Shown: piece by piece, positions 38,800 through 50,485 of the stretch
Position numbering within the stretch: the first letter of the stretch is position 1
Layout of the letters: each line of letters opens with the position of its first letter
From: Isoetes taiwanensis
Taxonomy: Eukaryota > Streptophyta > Lycopodiopsida > Isoetales > Isoetaceae
Assembly: GCA_021234155.1 (NCBI GenBank)
Contig: JAJEKV010000110.1
Coordinates: 2,818,338 to 2,882,337, forward strand
Reading direction: 5' to 3'
DNA length: 64,000 bases
Notes under the pieces: model-generated
Databases searched by the model: none
The model's input: the letters and a program-made list of their open reading frames with translations, nothing else
What the model was told of the DNA's origin: nothing
Translations under genes and position numbers: made by a program

Positions 38800-41700
38800 A
38801 GATATAAAGTTGTTAGATCTATGCATGCCTAGCAAGGAGTTGTTTAACGCTTCGCATGTTGTGTATTCTGAGGATGGAGTTGCCCAATGCACTTAATGGT
38901 GTGGTATATGTTTTATTAACTTTTTCCTTACCTGGTTGAGGGGAGAGGAATTTCGTTTTAAGCTTGAAACAATATGAGAATTGAACTTGATTCCTTGCAT
39001 CTGTTGATGAATTTGCCTCTTGTTACATTTGGATATAAAGTCGAATTTGCAATTTTTGTATTCAATATGCTAAGGAAAAAAGGAGGGTGAGCATAAGGGG
39101 CATTAATGCATGACAAATGTCCGAGGAACACGTGTAGCATACCTCATCCATTTAGTGAAGGTCTGACTGAAGTAATGCCCTAGCACTCTCCATCCCTTGA
39201 TTGAGGCCTATGTAAATCCATCATTATGACAACATATATGTAGGATATCATAAAATCTAAATTACTAAATGATGACTTGCTGCTTGTTGATGTCCGGCTT
39301 GCGAATGGGATTGTAAGAGGAGGCTGACATGTTTTTTTTATTTTTGTAAACAATTAGGGTATGAAGGTGATCATTGTTGTCAGGCATTCAAGGTGAAGCC
39401 ATTAATTAAAAAACATATATATATATTAATTTGTGAAGTTGAAAGGGATGAATGGATAGTATTTGAAAGGGGTGAATGAGAGAAGGGGAATGATATGTTA
39501 CATTTGTCCAGTAGGAGACACAAAGTAGAAACAAATTTGATGTGGACAAATCTTTTTAATAACATTAATGCATAAATGCTATATAATGCCATGTCTATGT
39601 CAAGCATGAGATGTGATTATTTGTGAAATTTCTCTATGGGCTTGCCATATTCTTGAGTTGGTACAAATAAGTCGATTGCAGAATAAATGTTACCATGCTT
39701 AGATATGGCCTATACCATTATAGTTCTTTTTGTTCAAACAATATCTTTGAAATCTTGAGTTACCATGCTTAGATATGGCCTATACCATTATAGTTTTTTT
39801 TGTTCATGAAAACCCCTAGGGAACAATATCTTTGAAATCATGTTGCCCCATAAACTCAGCCAAGATCTGTCATTATTTGCGAGATCTCCAAAGGTGTTAT
39901 GGAAAAAAGAATAAAGCTAGATGAAGTATTTATATATATATCTAGTTGCTGGGCATGAATACCATTCTTTTGTAAGAATAGAAAGGTGTTCATATATGCA
40001 TTACATATGTATCCTTAGCCACGGTCGTGAGTTTGATGCTTACAATGTACATAGTTATTCTGTTGTGTGGTAGTCTTTGTATCAGTTTTCAGTCTAGAAT
40101 TTCTATTTCTTTTTTTTTTTTCTTATTTGGAGGGAGAGTGCAAAGGTGTTTGGTTTTGCTTATGTTTGTAGACAATGTTGGCCACTGTTGCATTTGGATA
40201 AATAATTGTTTGCAATTTTTGTATTCAAGATGATGCTAAAAAGGGATAGGACATGTTTTTGCATTAAGTTGTTTGAGGTAACATATACTACAAATTATCT
40301 GCTTTTAAGGCTATGCAACATCGAATTATAGTAGCTATGTAAAAAAATATTCCAACATAGACCTTAGGAGAGGCATAATGGTGAACACTCCTTTGGTTGC
40401 ATCAATCTTCAACATAGACATAAGCAAGATGCCTTTGCCATAGTCATGAAGAAAGGGATTGGATACAAATGTCAAGAAGAGACATGTAGCATACTACAAA
40501 AGGCAATCAAATGACAAATATGCTCTCAATAGACTTTGCTTTTTGTACTGATACAAATTTATAGAGTCGTCGTACTTGTTTGATCAATTTGAATAGGGGT
40601 ATCAAGTACATAACATCAAAATCATTCCCATTGTTCTTCCTTTGATTTAACATCACAAACCATTCTCATTTTCTTGCTAACATGGATTAGGCATAGTCAT
40701 GAAATAAGCCCTCATTGCTAATTATGGGGCATCGTGCACTCTTTTGCTTCAGTATACTACATATAGATCAACGCATCCTAAAAGCGACTGATTGTTGAGC
40801 ATATTTCAAAAGTCAAAGTCGAAATTTGTTGGCTCCAATAGACGTGCTATTGGTTGAACTAAAAGCAACATGCTAAAAACGACTTCCAAGATGCAAATAA
40901 CTTCAGTGTCAATGTTACCACCACTTATCACTTCCTGGTAACCCACCACAATTTTGTTGCTATCAACAGTAATCCAAAAGCTCCAAATGCAACACAACTT
41001 TGGACTTCCCTGCCATGTAATATATCTTTGCATTATAGCGATAGCAAAATACCCACTGCCAATAGCAAAATACCCACTGCCAATAGGACATTCTAACCTT
41101 AACAGGGTGCCTTTGTTGTTCAGGGTTTAGAGGTAGAAACGGTGCATCTTTGGCCATAAGCATCTTCCTGCCTGTGTTAAAGCCAGTGTTACCCTTCTTC
41201 ACAACATCGAGAAATGTCAGCAGTCTCAAAGACACACCTACATTTACAAAATATTAAAAAGAAATAAAAGCCTAGTAACAAACAGGTCCAAAATGCAATA
41301 TCTTCGTGATCATGTACACAACATAAACTTGTAGAGATCCATGTGAGAAGAGCCCGGGTTTAAGTGGGATAAATTTAACCCGAAGAAGGGACATGTAGAC
41401 AAAGATGAAAGCAGAAACAATTCTTCGGCCCTTTGCGCAGAATCAGGCATAAATGTACTTTATCTAACTGGCTAAATTTGCGGTCTCTAGTCCTGATCAA
41501 TAATTACAAATATAACACTGACCTGCAAATGGCAGGGCTTGCATCATAATGATGCTGCAGTACCTGCCTGAGCCATATTGAATTTCAATAGCCCTGTGAT
41601 GAGACACGAAATCTATTTTAAATATTGATGATTTGGACAGTGCAGAAATACTGGATAAATAACTGTAAAAATTGGCAAGATGTCATGCCAATATAGTGAA

Positions 41701-43740
41701 TCTGAGACTTGGTTGTTTTGTATATACTAAATTGACATTGCAGATGAATAAACATTTTAAAACTTTATCCCTTACGTGAATTATCATGCCTTGACATTCT
41801 TCAGATTTGGATGGACCTCTCAGCACAAATGCCCCAGCAAAGTATGAATAACATTTTAAAACTTTATCCCTTACGTGAATTGCAACAGTAAAGATAGTCT
41901 AGGTTCTCCAAGGATTTCGATCGAGCTTATATGTCCAATTGATAAATCGTGGATATTCTTTGCTTAAAGAAGCAAAACGTATCACAAATTTGTCTATTCT
42001 GCAATATATAAAACAACAAACAATTAGAGACACGAAAATTGAAGTGATAAAATTACATTCTTACTCATATTGGTGGCTACGCTTCTAACAGATGAATATA
42101 CAAAACCATGATTGGTTTGCTCTTTTAAACAAAAAGGGTGAACATCTGCCATATGGTACTGCCAATGCAAATGACAACCTCAAACTCGAAATTTGCTGGC
42201 TCCAATAGACATGTGCTATTGGTTGAACTAACGCAACATGCTAAAAACGACTTCCAAGATGCAAATAACTTCCGTGTCACCTATTCCATTAGCAAACTCA
42301 ACGATGGCTATTTTTAATCTTTGTACTGATGGCCATTTTTTATATTTGTACTGCACAGGTTCACACAGTGTACTATTATGTGGGAAATTGGGCAGCACAT
42401 GGCAGTACAGAAGGTACAAAGCACTTGATGAAGCAACAAAGCACTTGATGAAGCAACTTTCCTTCTACATCTGATCATGATGATTCCACGTGTAGGTATA
42501 AGAGACAAAATAAAGCCTCAACAATGATCAGTCACGTGGGTTATTCAGATGCATACATTAAGAAGGGAAACTTAAGGAGTCTATGAATGCCCTTACCTTA
42601 AAAGAAAATGAACATCTGGACGTTAGAATATTCATGGTCACAATCACCATTTACTGTTATTTCCCATCTTATTCCTTCCTAGATAAATCCACTACACAGA
42701 AATGTAATATTTGGCGTACCTGGAGCTATTAATCTGTGGATGAGCCATTCAGTTGCAATGCAAGCTCTAACTTGACAATAAACTCTGGTACTATTAACAT
42801 TCGCCTTAGCATAAACAGTATGTGTATAAGATGATCAACTGCAATCACACTAAGCAGCAAGTAGAACACGACTTAGAAGAAGAAAAAGGCAGAGCAAGTC
42901 CAACAACACACCATAGCAAGCATAGGTAAAGCAAATCTACCAACACACCAGAGTCTGTATATGCATCTCAATGAGTTGATAATGGATGCAATAGCAAATA
43001 CCTTTTTTCTTGTAGTCTCTTTGAGCTCTTTGCTATTTCCTTAGACTATCAACATAAAAGAGTATAGTGAAGAAACAATCAATAAACGATGGATAATACT
43101 CCTTTAAAAACGAAAACAAAATCATCTTTCTTTCTAAAGATCACATGCAAGCAACTTGCGCACTATTAATCCATGTGTGTGAGCCCCTCCAAAATGACCT
43201 CATAAACATCTGGTATATGTATTCCTAACCATCTACGGCACCTGATGAAGCAGCTATCATTACATCTAACTCAGCAATCAGCAATGTAAGCTTGTCATCT
43301 TACATAATGATTCCATGTCTATTGAGTTGCGGTGCATGCCATCAATCAGAAAAAGGATGAGGTCGTACCAGGAAAAATCGAAGCTGTTCTTCTTATAGCT
43401 CCAGAATCTACATGACATGTGCCGAATTTGCATGTAACTCCACCCTGCCAGCATCCCTATCGATCTCCCGACACATGAAGGAGATCGAACCGTCTCCTCC
43501 ACGTGAACCCTAATTTGAACCCCTAATTTTTAGTTCAGTCTCATTTTTTTTTTCCTTCATCTCATTTTTGGTTCACCTGGAAAAACTTCCGGCAACCAAA
43601 AAAACCCCAAACCATAGGAAATCAAATTAAGGGAAAAATCTAAAAAGTTTTTGGGGTGCCGGAAAAACCAAATTTAAACAATAGATATGGGATTTCTGGA
43701 AAGAGGCAAATTTGCAGAAGAGAATTTGGAGGGAAAAAAT
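38800..43740. other. Probable Helitron interior; repeats, no intact gene
   Basis: AT-rich. Direct repeats: 39690-39740 recurs at 39762-39800 (TTACCATGCTTAGATATGGC). The block 40816-40912 recurs at 42189-42283 (AACATGCTAAAAACGACTTC). AACATTTTAAAACTTTATCC occurs at 41747 and 41848. ATAGCAAAATACCCACTGCC is in tandem at 41041 and 41062. No Rep or helicase motif was seen, so the element would be non-autonomous. Confidence 0.4.
41096..41240 (-). pseudogene. Captured exon-like piece, unknown gene
   Basis: Between an acceptor (TTTGTAAATGTAG) and a possible donor (CTGTTAAG|GTTAGA) the frame reads VSLRLLTFLDVVKKGNTGFN, TGRKMLMAKDAPFLPLNPEQ and QRHPVK. Composition and splice borders look like a real exon. 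I do not recognise the gene. Its place inside a probable Helitron suggests capture. Confidence 0.35.
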
Positions 43741-43744
43741 AATG

Positions 43745-44374
43745 TCCAGCTCAAGGCATTGTTGATGCCTTGCAAACCGTGACAGCCGTGACAAGAGACT
43801 GAAATTTCCCCGCAGATGAAAAATTGAATCCAGAGCATGAAGTTACGCAGACCATGGAGTCAGATAGAGAGGGAAAAATCATGAGAATCCCTGCAGCAGC
43901 TATTATATTCGCTGAATTAATGTTTATGAGAGTAGAAAAAGTCGTTGTGAAGCTAGAGTCCGCGCCAGAAGGAGTCGCAGAAGAAGCATTGACATGCATA
44001 TAGATCCTCCAAACCATAGAAATTCTGCAAAATAGAGATTTGCGTCCTAAATCAGAAGCTACAACAGACAAAGATCTTTTCCCTGAAACAGTGCAAGATT
44101 GTAGTAACCGACTGTTTTTAAAAGCATTTTTTAAGTTATTGATAGAAGTTGCATAGATGGGGCTGTTGCGCAGCAGAAAACTTGCGACCAAGCACTTGCG
44201 GAACGAATATTCTAATGGTACGGCAAGAAAGCATGATGATGAAGCACATAGAGATGACGTGGGAACATATAATAAGGATAAGGGATGTCTCTTAACCTTA
44301 GGGAATTCCATCCACGACGAAGGCTCATGTTTATTGGGAAATATTTATATCAATTTATTATGTGCTATGTTCTA
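43745..44374 (+). pseudogene. Coding-like remnant near the 3' LTR
   Basis: One frame runs over 190 codons with a few stops: NFPADEKLNPEHEVTQTMES, IMRIPAAAIIFAELMFMRVE, KVVVKLESAPEGVAEEALT, then LATKHLRNEYSNGTARKHDD. An antisense frame of 186 codons is open here but has a low-complexity Ser-rich composition. The sense reading lies in the same orientation as the LTR element, just upstream of the 3' LTR. Family unknown. Confidence 0.3.
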
Positions 44375-44642
44375 GTGTCTAGAAGACAAAATTCCTAATA
44401 GTGAGGATCCCATTGTATGATCTTAGCATTTCTCAGATGCTATAGATCAAGGGGGAGAAGGCCTAACTTATATGATCTAGGCATCCTCGTATACTTATGA
44501 TCTAGGCATCCTCGTAGCATTACAGTCTAGTAAGTCCAGAGTTTAGAGTTTGAATTCTCAAATTTGAAGGGCATTTGAATTCTCTCTATTAAGGAGGAGA
44601 TTTGCCAAATGAGAGTTCAATCCTTCTTGATGTTGATCGGGG

Positions 44643-44854
44643 TGTTAGAATATGGGTTATGATGATCATATAGATCAAGGATTGATAACATGGCGCGAGC
44701 CATGTGACCATGCTGAGGTGGCAATACCAGTAATATGAGGAGTCGTGTCTTTAGGTGTAAAGATGTGTCTATATATCTTTTGTATATCACGTTTGGCTTA
44801 TTCATACATTATTCAATCTCATCTACCTATACTTCACCATTCTGGAACTTCACA
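44643..44854 (+). repeat. 3' LTR
   Basis: 212 bp, TG to CA, matches 37892-38103. Just upstream, TGATCGGGG may be the remains of the polypurine tract. Confidence 0.85.
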
Positions 44855-45910
44855 TTTTCAGTTTTTCTTCTCGATATGTGAATAGTGAAATGCCATAATC
44901 CATCTACAACGTACTGATCATTCATTTATTGAACATGCTTCCAGTTGGATTAGTTACTGCCCTGCTATGCCTTAGAATCAGGTGTTAAGGACCCTTGCAG
45001 CAGCATGGCGTCCTTGTAACATTTTAGATGACATGTGTATTTCATCATTTATTTACTACTAGAAAAATATGTATTTGCATTTCTGGTAGAATGAGCCACA
45101 GATATAGAAAATGTTCCTTCAAATGCTCAAAATAATAATTTCTCTTTATGTTCATTTTTTAGCTTACAATGCCAAGACCAATCTGTTATCAAAGCATTCA
45201 ATATTGCTTCATATGCAAAATATCTAAGATGTTACAGATATAATACATGTTCTAAGGTTGTTGCCGCATTTACATGTGTTACTGGCTTGTGATATCAGAT
45301 TCTTCTAACAACTGGGTAGATCAATTTTCCATGGAGGGCTGAGAACTGATGCACTAAAGAGGATCTACCAACAAAATGCCTGGATGTAACTGAGCCTCTG
45401 CTCCAATCAATACATCAAATCCAATTTGAGATGCTGGTATATCTGATTGTCAAAGCAAAGGCAAAAGTGTGAAACAGGTTCTTCAATGTTGCGACAGGAA
45501 CTTCAAAATCATACTTGAAAGGTCTTTACCAAACTTTTCATTTCCATGGCCTTGACTGCCTGTTTATACCAATGTTGAAACATGCAGTTGTAAAAGCTTG
45601 TAAGAAGAAGGTTTGTCATGTATTTTCTGCCTACTAACGGGCAATATATAACTTGCATTTAATTTCGTTGCTTCCTTGCTCTTATTTAGGTTCTGAACTT
45701 GACATCCTCTATCTAATGTGTAGAAATCTAATGCTATTCAAAGTTGATCTGAATTATTTATCACAAAAACTTCTCTAAACATGCAGATGTCTACAAGCAA
45801 AAAAATGTTATGGCTTCAGATTCTCTGACCACAGGTGATATACACTAAGATGTTTGTGTTGTAGATTGACATATATGACTAGAACATGTTTCCTGAATAT
45901 CCCTGATAGG
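44855..45910. other. No supported gene
   Basis: AT-rich spacer. One short - strand block near 45430-45370 (IPASQIGFDVLIGAEAQLHP) looks protein-like but meets a stop and has no partner exons. Confidence 0.35.
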
Positions 45911-46400
45911 TGGAGGCAATAAAAGCCCTATATTCAGAGGTTTTTGCATGCTTGGTGAAACGCTAACAGGTCTAGAGAAGTCATCTTGTTGGCTGAGATA
46001 TTTTTGAAGAACTGGATATCATTGATTTTGAGATGCCAAAAAAGACTCTATATTCAAATGTTGCTCTGGGATGCTCTGTGGAAGTGGTACATTTAAAAGT
46101 GCTACAAAGGTTGTCTTCTTAGCTTGAGTCGTTTATGAAGAGCATGGGTTGTTTGTATCTTTAATTTCAGTTAGCAATGAAGGCCTTATATGCAAAGGTT
46201 GAACCAACATGAGCTGTGAAGGTGACACATTCAAAGATGTTGTAGAAGCTACTTTCAGATATTGATGAAGAAGATGTGTCTACATAAGTTATCTTGGTAG
46301 TTTTAGATATTGGTGAAGAACATGGATTGTGAGTGTCGCTTAGTTGAAATGGCAATGAAGGCCCTCTATTCAAAGGTCATACTGGTGTGCTGTGCAAAAC
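45911..46400 (-). repeat. Degenerate coding-like repeat array, unit ~120-180 bp
   Basis: Four diverged units share AAGGCC-TATATTCAAAGGTT-like sequence at about 45916, 46035, 46166 and 46345, each followed by a TTGATGAAGAACATGG-type block. On the - strand the units read like FECVTFTAHVGSTFAYKAFI and FKCTTSTEHPRATFEYRVFF. It may be a remnant of a repeat-containing protein. Confidence 0.45.
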
Positions 46401-46519
46401 ATCAGCAATTTTATTAGCTTCAAATGGTATGATGTTCCCATATTGCAGGTCTCGTTATTTTCTATGGAGGAGTTGTCTGCGCCAAAAATTATGGATATGG
46501 TCATGATCATGCATGCTAA

Positions 46520-47079
46520 AGTGTCAGCGCTGCGATGGCAAGTTTTCCATAGATGTGTTCGAGTGAATGTCTTGGTTCACAAGATGAACCCTAGAGTCTC
46601 TGTGGCCAACGTGTTGAAACCATTGAACAATGCTTCTTCTTGTGTGATTATCTACGGCTTGCTTGGGCGTGGTTGTTCACTCTTTTCAGTGTGTCTCTCA
46701 CTAGCCAGGAGATCCTACTTGCACTTTATCCCCCTGTTTGGCCTAACTTGCATAAGGGGGCATTTCATCTTGCTTCTAGTTGGATTGGTCTATCTGGCAG
46801 AGGCGACGTTTGTGTATTTTCCAAGGTGCACACATCTCTGATCAGCAGCTTCTTCGTTGTGTTCAGCAGAAGATCACAAAAGCTTATCGCTGCTCATCTC
46901 TAGCTGACGATAAAAAATAGATAATTTGGCAGACGTATATGCAGTGTTCCTTTTATGCGTAGACGGGTGTTTGTGCCTCGTTGGGTCAGCCTATCCACTA
47001 AGGTTTTAATCCTGTCTGTGCATTGTGTATTGCGCCTTTGTTCTTGTCAATAAAAAGAGTCTCACGTCCTTAAAAAAAA
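46520..47079 (+). mobile_element. 5'-truncated LINE (non-LTR) insertion with polyA tail
   Basis: The 17-base duplication ATGATCATGCATGCTAA flanks it exactly (46503-46519 and 47080-47096). The insert ends AATAAAAAGAGTCTCACGTC, CTT and a run of A. The first part reads KCQRCDGKFSIDVFE, like the Cys-rich C-terminal end of plant L1-type reverse transcriptase proteins, then AWAWLFTLFSVSLTSQEILL in another frame. It is a classic target-primed insertion, truncated to 560 bp, and decayed in frame. Confidence 0.8.
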
Positions 47080-47096
47080 ATGATCATGCATGCTAA

Positions 47097-47931
47097 TATC
47101 TGGCATGTACTATTCTTGAATGGGAAAAAAAAAAAACATGTCAGTCTCATGCAAGCTCATTCTTATTGAGGTGTTTGTGAAGTCTGGGTATCTAGAAGTT
47201 GCTTAAGGGTTGTTCAATGTAATGCATGTATATGCCACTATTTCATGGAATTCTTTAGTTGCAGAACATCCCCTATGCAGATGCTGCACAAACACATTGT
47301 TATCCTTTTTTGATATGAATGCATTGTAGCATTTAGAGCTGGAGCTACTTGGAACATAGTAAACATCTCGCCACATTTGGCTTATACTTAACGAGGAGCA
47401 CATTCCAGAGGGATTTAGTTAAAATATAAATATATATGCTCTCATCTGGTTTCAAGCTATCCTGCTCAGAGTTTTATAGTCATCTCGAGCGCATAACAAC
47501 ATTCTTGCAAGGCATCGAAGCAAGCACTCAAGCTTCTGCACTTAGGACTTAATCAAATCACTGCTTCTATTTTACATCCATTTCCAACCCGACCTTCATG
47601 GCCTCCCAACAATGTTGCCTCCCATGCTTCCTTTGCTTTCAACATGTATGACCAGAAACATGGCAGGAACTACATGAACTACTGGAACCGTGACTTCTAA
47701 AGTGATTCTCCGCTCGCGGCATTATATATTTCAAAGAGAGAGAGAGAGAATAAGAGAGTTGCAGTGGCTCAACAATGTCATATTCTGCTCCAGAAATTAC
47801 AATTCGCATGGCTATGGACGCCATGAGCATTATTAGAAGTGCTATACTATGATAGCATGTCTCAACATATCACATAGATATAAGGGTACCTACACATCAT
47901 GGGGTCAATTTTGTTAAGTAAAAAACATTTA
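47097..47931. other. No supported gene; short (GA)n
   Basis: AT-rich spacer with a GAGAGAGAGAGAGA run near 47735. Nothing else is recognised. Confidence 0.4.
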
Positions 47932-50170
47932 AGTTTCCAATATCAGCATACGTGTTTGAGATTCCAGATATAGGGGATTCTTGTAACGATTTCCTTGAAT
48001 GATATCCGTTGCTGAGAATAAGCAAGCCAGACTATTATGTTGCAGCCAGTTGGCGAGCCCAGCCATGTAATTCTATGAGTAGTCATTACAATGACAATTA
48101 ATGCTTCAAGCTACATCCTGATGAGAAGTTGCTCCAAAAAATGACCATAAGTTGAGAACATGACCGGCGACTGCATAGACAACTAAAGATGAAAGTTCAA
48201 TGTTATTGTGATAAAAGCTGCTAGTCTAAATATCTGCAAAGAAAATTATACACTTAATCACTTTAGTGACTTTATACAACAATTTATTTAGTTAATGATA
48301 TTAGAATCCTTCGAGTTGATTTGCAGCCCTCCCTACCATGAAGAACAGCATAATTATCCAACAGCACAATGTCTCCTTTCTGCCACGGAACATTAACTTT
48401 CTCGTCCTCTAAAACTTTCATTATCTTTGCATAATCCTCCTCTGAGACAGGTGTTCCATCTGCAAATTGCAGTCTCTTCCCAAATCTGATGTGATTGAAC
48501 CAGACCATGCGCCCGACCCGATCTTCTCTAAATGATATGAATTCTGGTGAAACTCTGTGTGGCAGAATATATAAGAACCATGTAAATCATATGGAAAATA
48601 TTAAGATTACAAAATTGCTTGCTCACTTCTTATCTAATGGAATCCAGTTCTTTTCTGCAAGTTCATCCACAAGGGACTTGTTCTGTACCAGCAACTTTTG
48701 ATATGCAGTATGGCCAAGTACTAAAGATGTTGAACCTCCTTTTCCTGGCGCTGGAGCAGTCTCACAGAAGAAGAAAAGCCTGGTGGGAACTTTTGGGAGC
48801 TGTGTCATAAGGAAAAGAAGCAATTCAGTAAAACAGAACAAATTAACTGAAAAACTTAAACTGGTTTTATCGTGAACTGATAGACAATGAAAATGAAAAA
48901 AAGGTGTCACTGACATAGCAACATTCATTGTGGAAACCAATGTCCTCCTCCAATGGAACGTCTTCGTTGACAGTAAACACATTTCCAAACACATGAGTAC
49001 GTGTTGATGTCCCACCTTCTTTTGTGTAATCATAATTTTCCCACCCAAAAGCTTGTACAACACTGTTAAAATCCTCCCCTGTGTGCACTTCAAATCCTCT
49101 AAAGACAATAGCCCCGCATTTTGCAATTATTGAATCCAACAACTCTCGGTACTTTGAAACTGCATTCACAAGGAATTCCAAATCCTTTCTAGAGTTCCTA
49201 TTGGGAGAAAAGATCCGAGGGAACTTAGTTCCATCTTCGAAGGACTTCTGAAAGTAGGCAGAAATTTCTTCCAGCTCCATTGCTAGAGATACTGTGTTGG
49301 CTGCACATCATTCAAATTTCTAATCAAGGCTGTTAAGAAAACGGCAAGGGCATACAGACGAAAAAAATCGGATCAGACTCAGGCAAGACACCCAAGGACA
49401 AAAGATGACTCCGTATAACCTACAAAATAGTGGCTAATGGACTTTGTCCGGCTCAAATGGAGGGCATGGGCATCTCGATATATAGTATATATATATGCAG
49501 CAGGTTCATCTCTTATGCATCAGGTTCATCCTGTGTTGCTAATATTTAATTGTCATACAGATCTCCCAAATCTTCTCTCCCAAATATTTAGTTGTGAAGT
49601 GGAGATATGAAATAATGAATGGTTTATCTTTTTCAAAACCACCGCTAGCTACATTTGACCATACACAATTCTTTTCAAAATAAAAGGGAGAAAAGCAGGA
49701 TCCATCATCATCGTATAGATGCTTGTTATAAGGAAAGGAACTGGCTTTTGGTGTAGATCCGGCCGTTTGACACTATGTAAGCTCTGCACAGATCCGACAG
49801 GAACCCTGCAAGCTCTGTAGCAGGAATGAAAATAAACTGAGTAGCAGGTAGTTGCAGGAATGAAAATAAACTGACGTTGATAGTAGCTTTTAGTGCTGAA
49901 ACAGGTAACAGAGCGCAGAACCCTAACTGACCTGCTTTATCCGCGAAATTGCTGAGCCAATTTCATCCGCGACTCAACGATCCGGCCTTCAGCAGAGGAA
50001 CAGCAAAGGTACCGGATTCCTCTAGCCTATGGAATGAACGTTTTTGCTAATTGATGAGGCCTTATTTTCATAGTATTTCTATAATTCGGTCTTGACCATT
50101 CTGATAGATTTATAGACAATATACAACAAAAGAAATGATATAGAAGAAATTTCTTTCTGCTTTTGTGCAG
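47932..50170. repeat. Tandem segmental duplication, copy A
   Basis: From CCAATATCAGCATA (47938) to CTTTCTGCTTTTGTGCA (50169), this matches 51525-54110 at high identity, including promoter, introns and 3' flank of the dioxygenase gene. Copy A keeps about 78 bases (50045-50122) missing from copy B and lacks B's MITE. Confidence 0.85.
48284..49280 (-). CDS. TauD / clavaminate-synthase-like dioxygenase, copy A
   Basis: Three exons: 49280-48915 (122 codons), 48799-48627, 48554-48284, with GT-AG introns (donor GTCAGT after ECCY; donor GTGAGC after LDK). The product is 269 residues. It matches plant clavaminate-synthase-like proteins (At3g21360 type; Fe(II)/2-oxoglutarate TauD fold): CGAIVFRGFEVHTGEDFNSV, VFGNVFTVNED, FHNECCY (metal-binding His-x-Glu), RLFFFCETAPAPGKGGST, WQKGDIVLLDNYAVLHGREG (distal His) and a final Arg-rich strand. 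The family is about 330 residues; roughly 60 residues between the second and third exon blocks are missing here, with only a 72-base intron between them. The substrate is unknown. A duplicate follows at 51869-52851. Confidence 0.85.
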
Positions 50171-50485
50171 TTATTCAGTTACACGATAGCCTGCAGGTCT
50201 AAATATTAGATTGCCATATTATTTGATGCAAGATTTAGTTGTCATTGTTATTTTCATGCGATTATAGGAGCGAATGGTAAAACAGACACTTGACGTGGCA
50301 TGCTATCTCACCACCCAACCACGAGCTCTCAGCCAAAGCACAGCTGCCCCAGAGCTCTCCCCCGAGCTACTATATAGCATGCACGCCCCCTTTGGTCCTT
50401 CTTTGGACCAAAGGCTCTCTTTGGACCATAGGCCATCTTTGGACTAAAAGCCATCTTTGGACTCCACGTCCTTAGCATATAGCAT
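49281..50485. other. 5' flank of dioxygenase copy A and spacer
   Basis: Holds the presumed promoter of copy A (matched at 52852-53460 in copy B), then TTTGGACCA-type short repeats at 50391-50465 (six copies of CTTTGGAC-like words) just before the aldo-keto reductase pseudogene start. A TATA-like TATATAGTATATATATA lies near 49479. Confidence 0.45.

Larger units (their letters stand above)
37892..44854 (+). mobile_element. LTR retrotransposon, Ty1/copia-like, non-autonomous
   Basis: Two direct repeats of 212 bp (37892-38103 and 44643-44854) start TGTTAGAATAT and end ACTTCACA. They differ at about 15 positions by eye, mostly transitions, so the insertion is old. A primer-binding site for initiator Met-tRNA follows the left LTR directly. 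Flanks TATTC and TTTTC look like a 5 bp target duplication with one change. No gag, protease, integrase or reverse transcriptase block is visible inside. The interior instead holds unrelated coding remnants and what appears to be an inserted Helitron from 38750. Confidence 0.8.

Noticed and set aside
43751-44311. 186-codon - strand gene
   Set aside because: Ser- and Leu-rich composition without motifs; the + strand frame reads as a more protein-like sequence in the direction of the LTR element.
46392-46841. 149-codon + strand gene
   Set aside because: The frame crosses the left target duplication of the LINE insertion, so it joins host flank and element sequence by chance.
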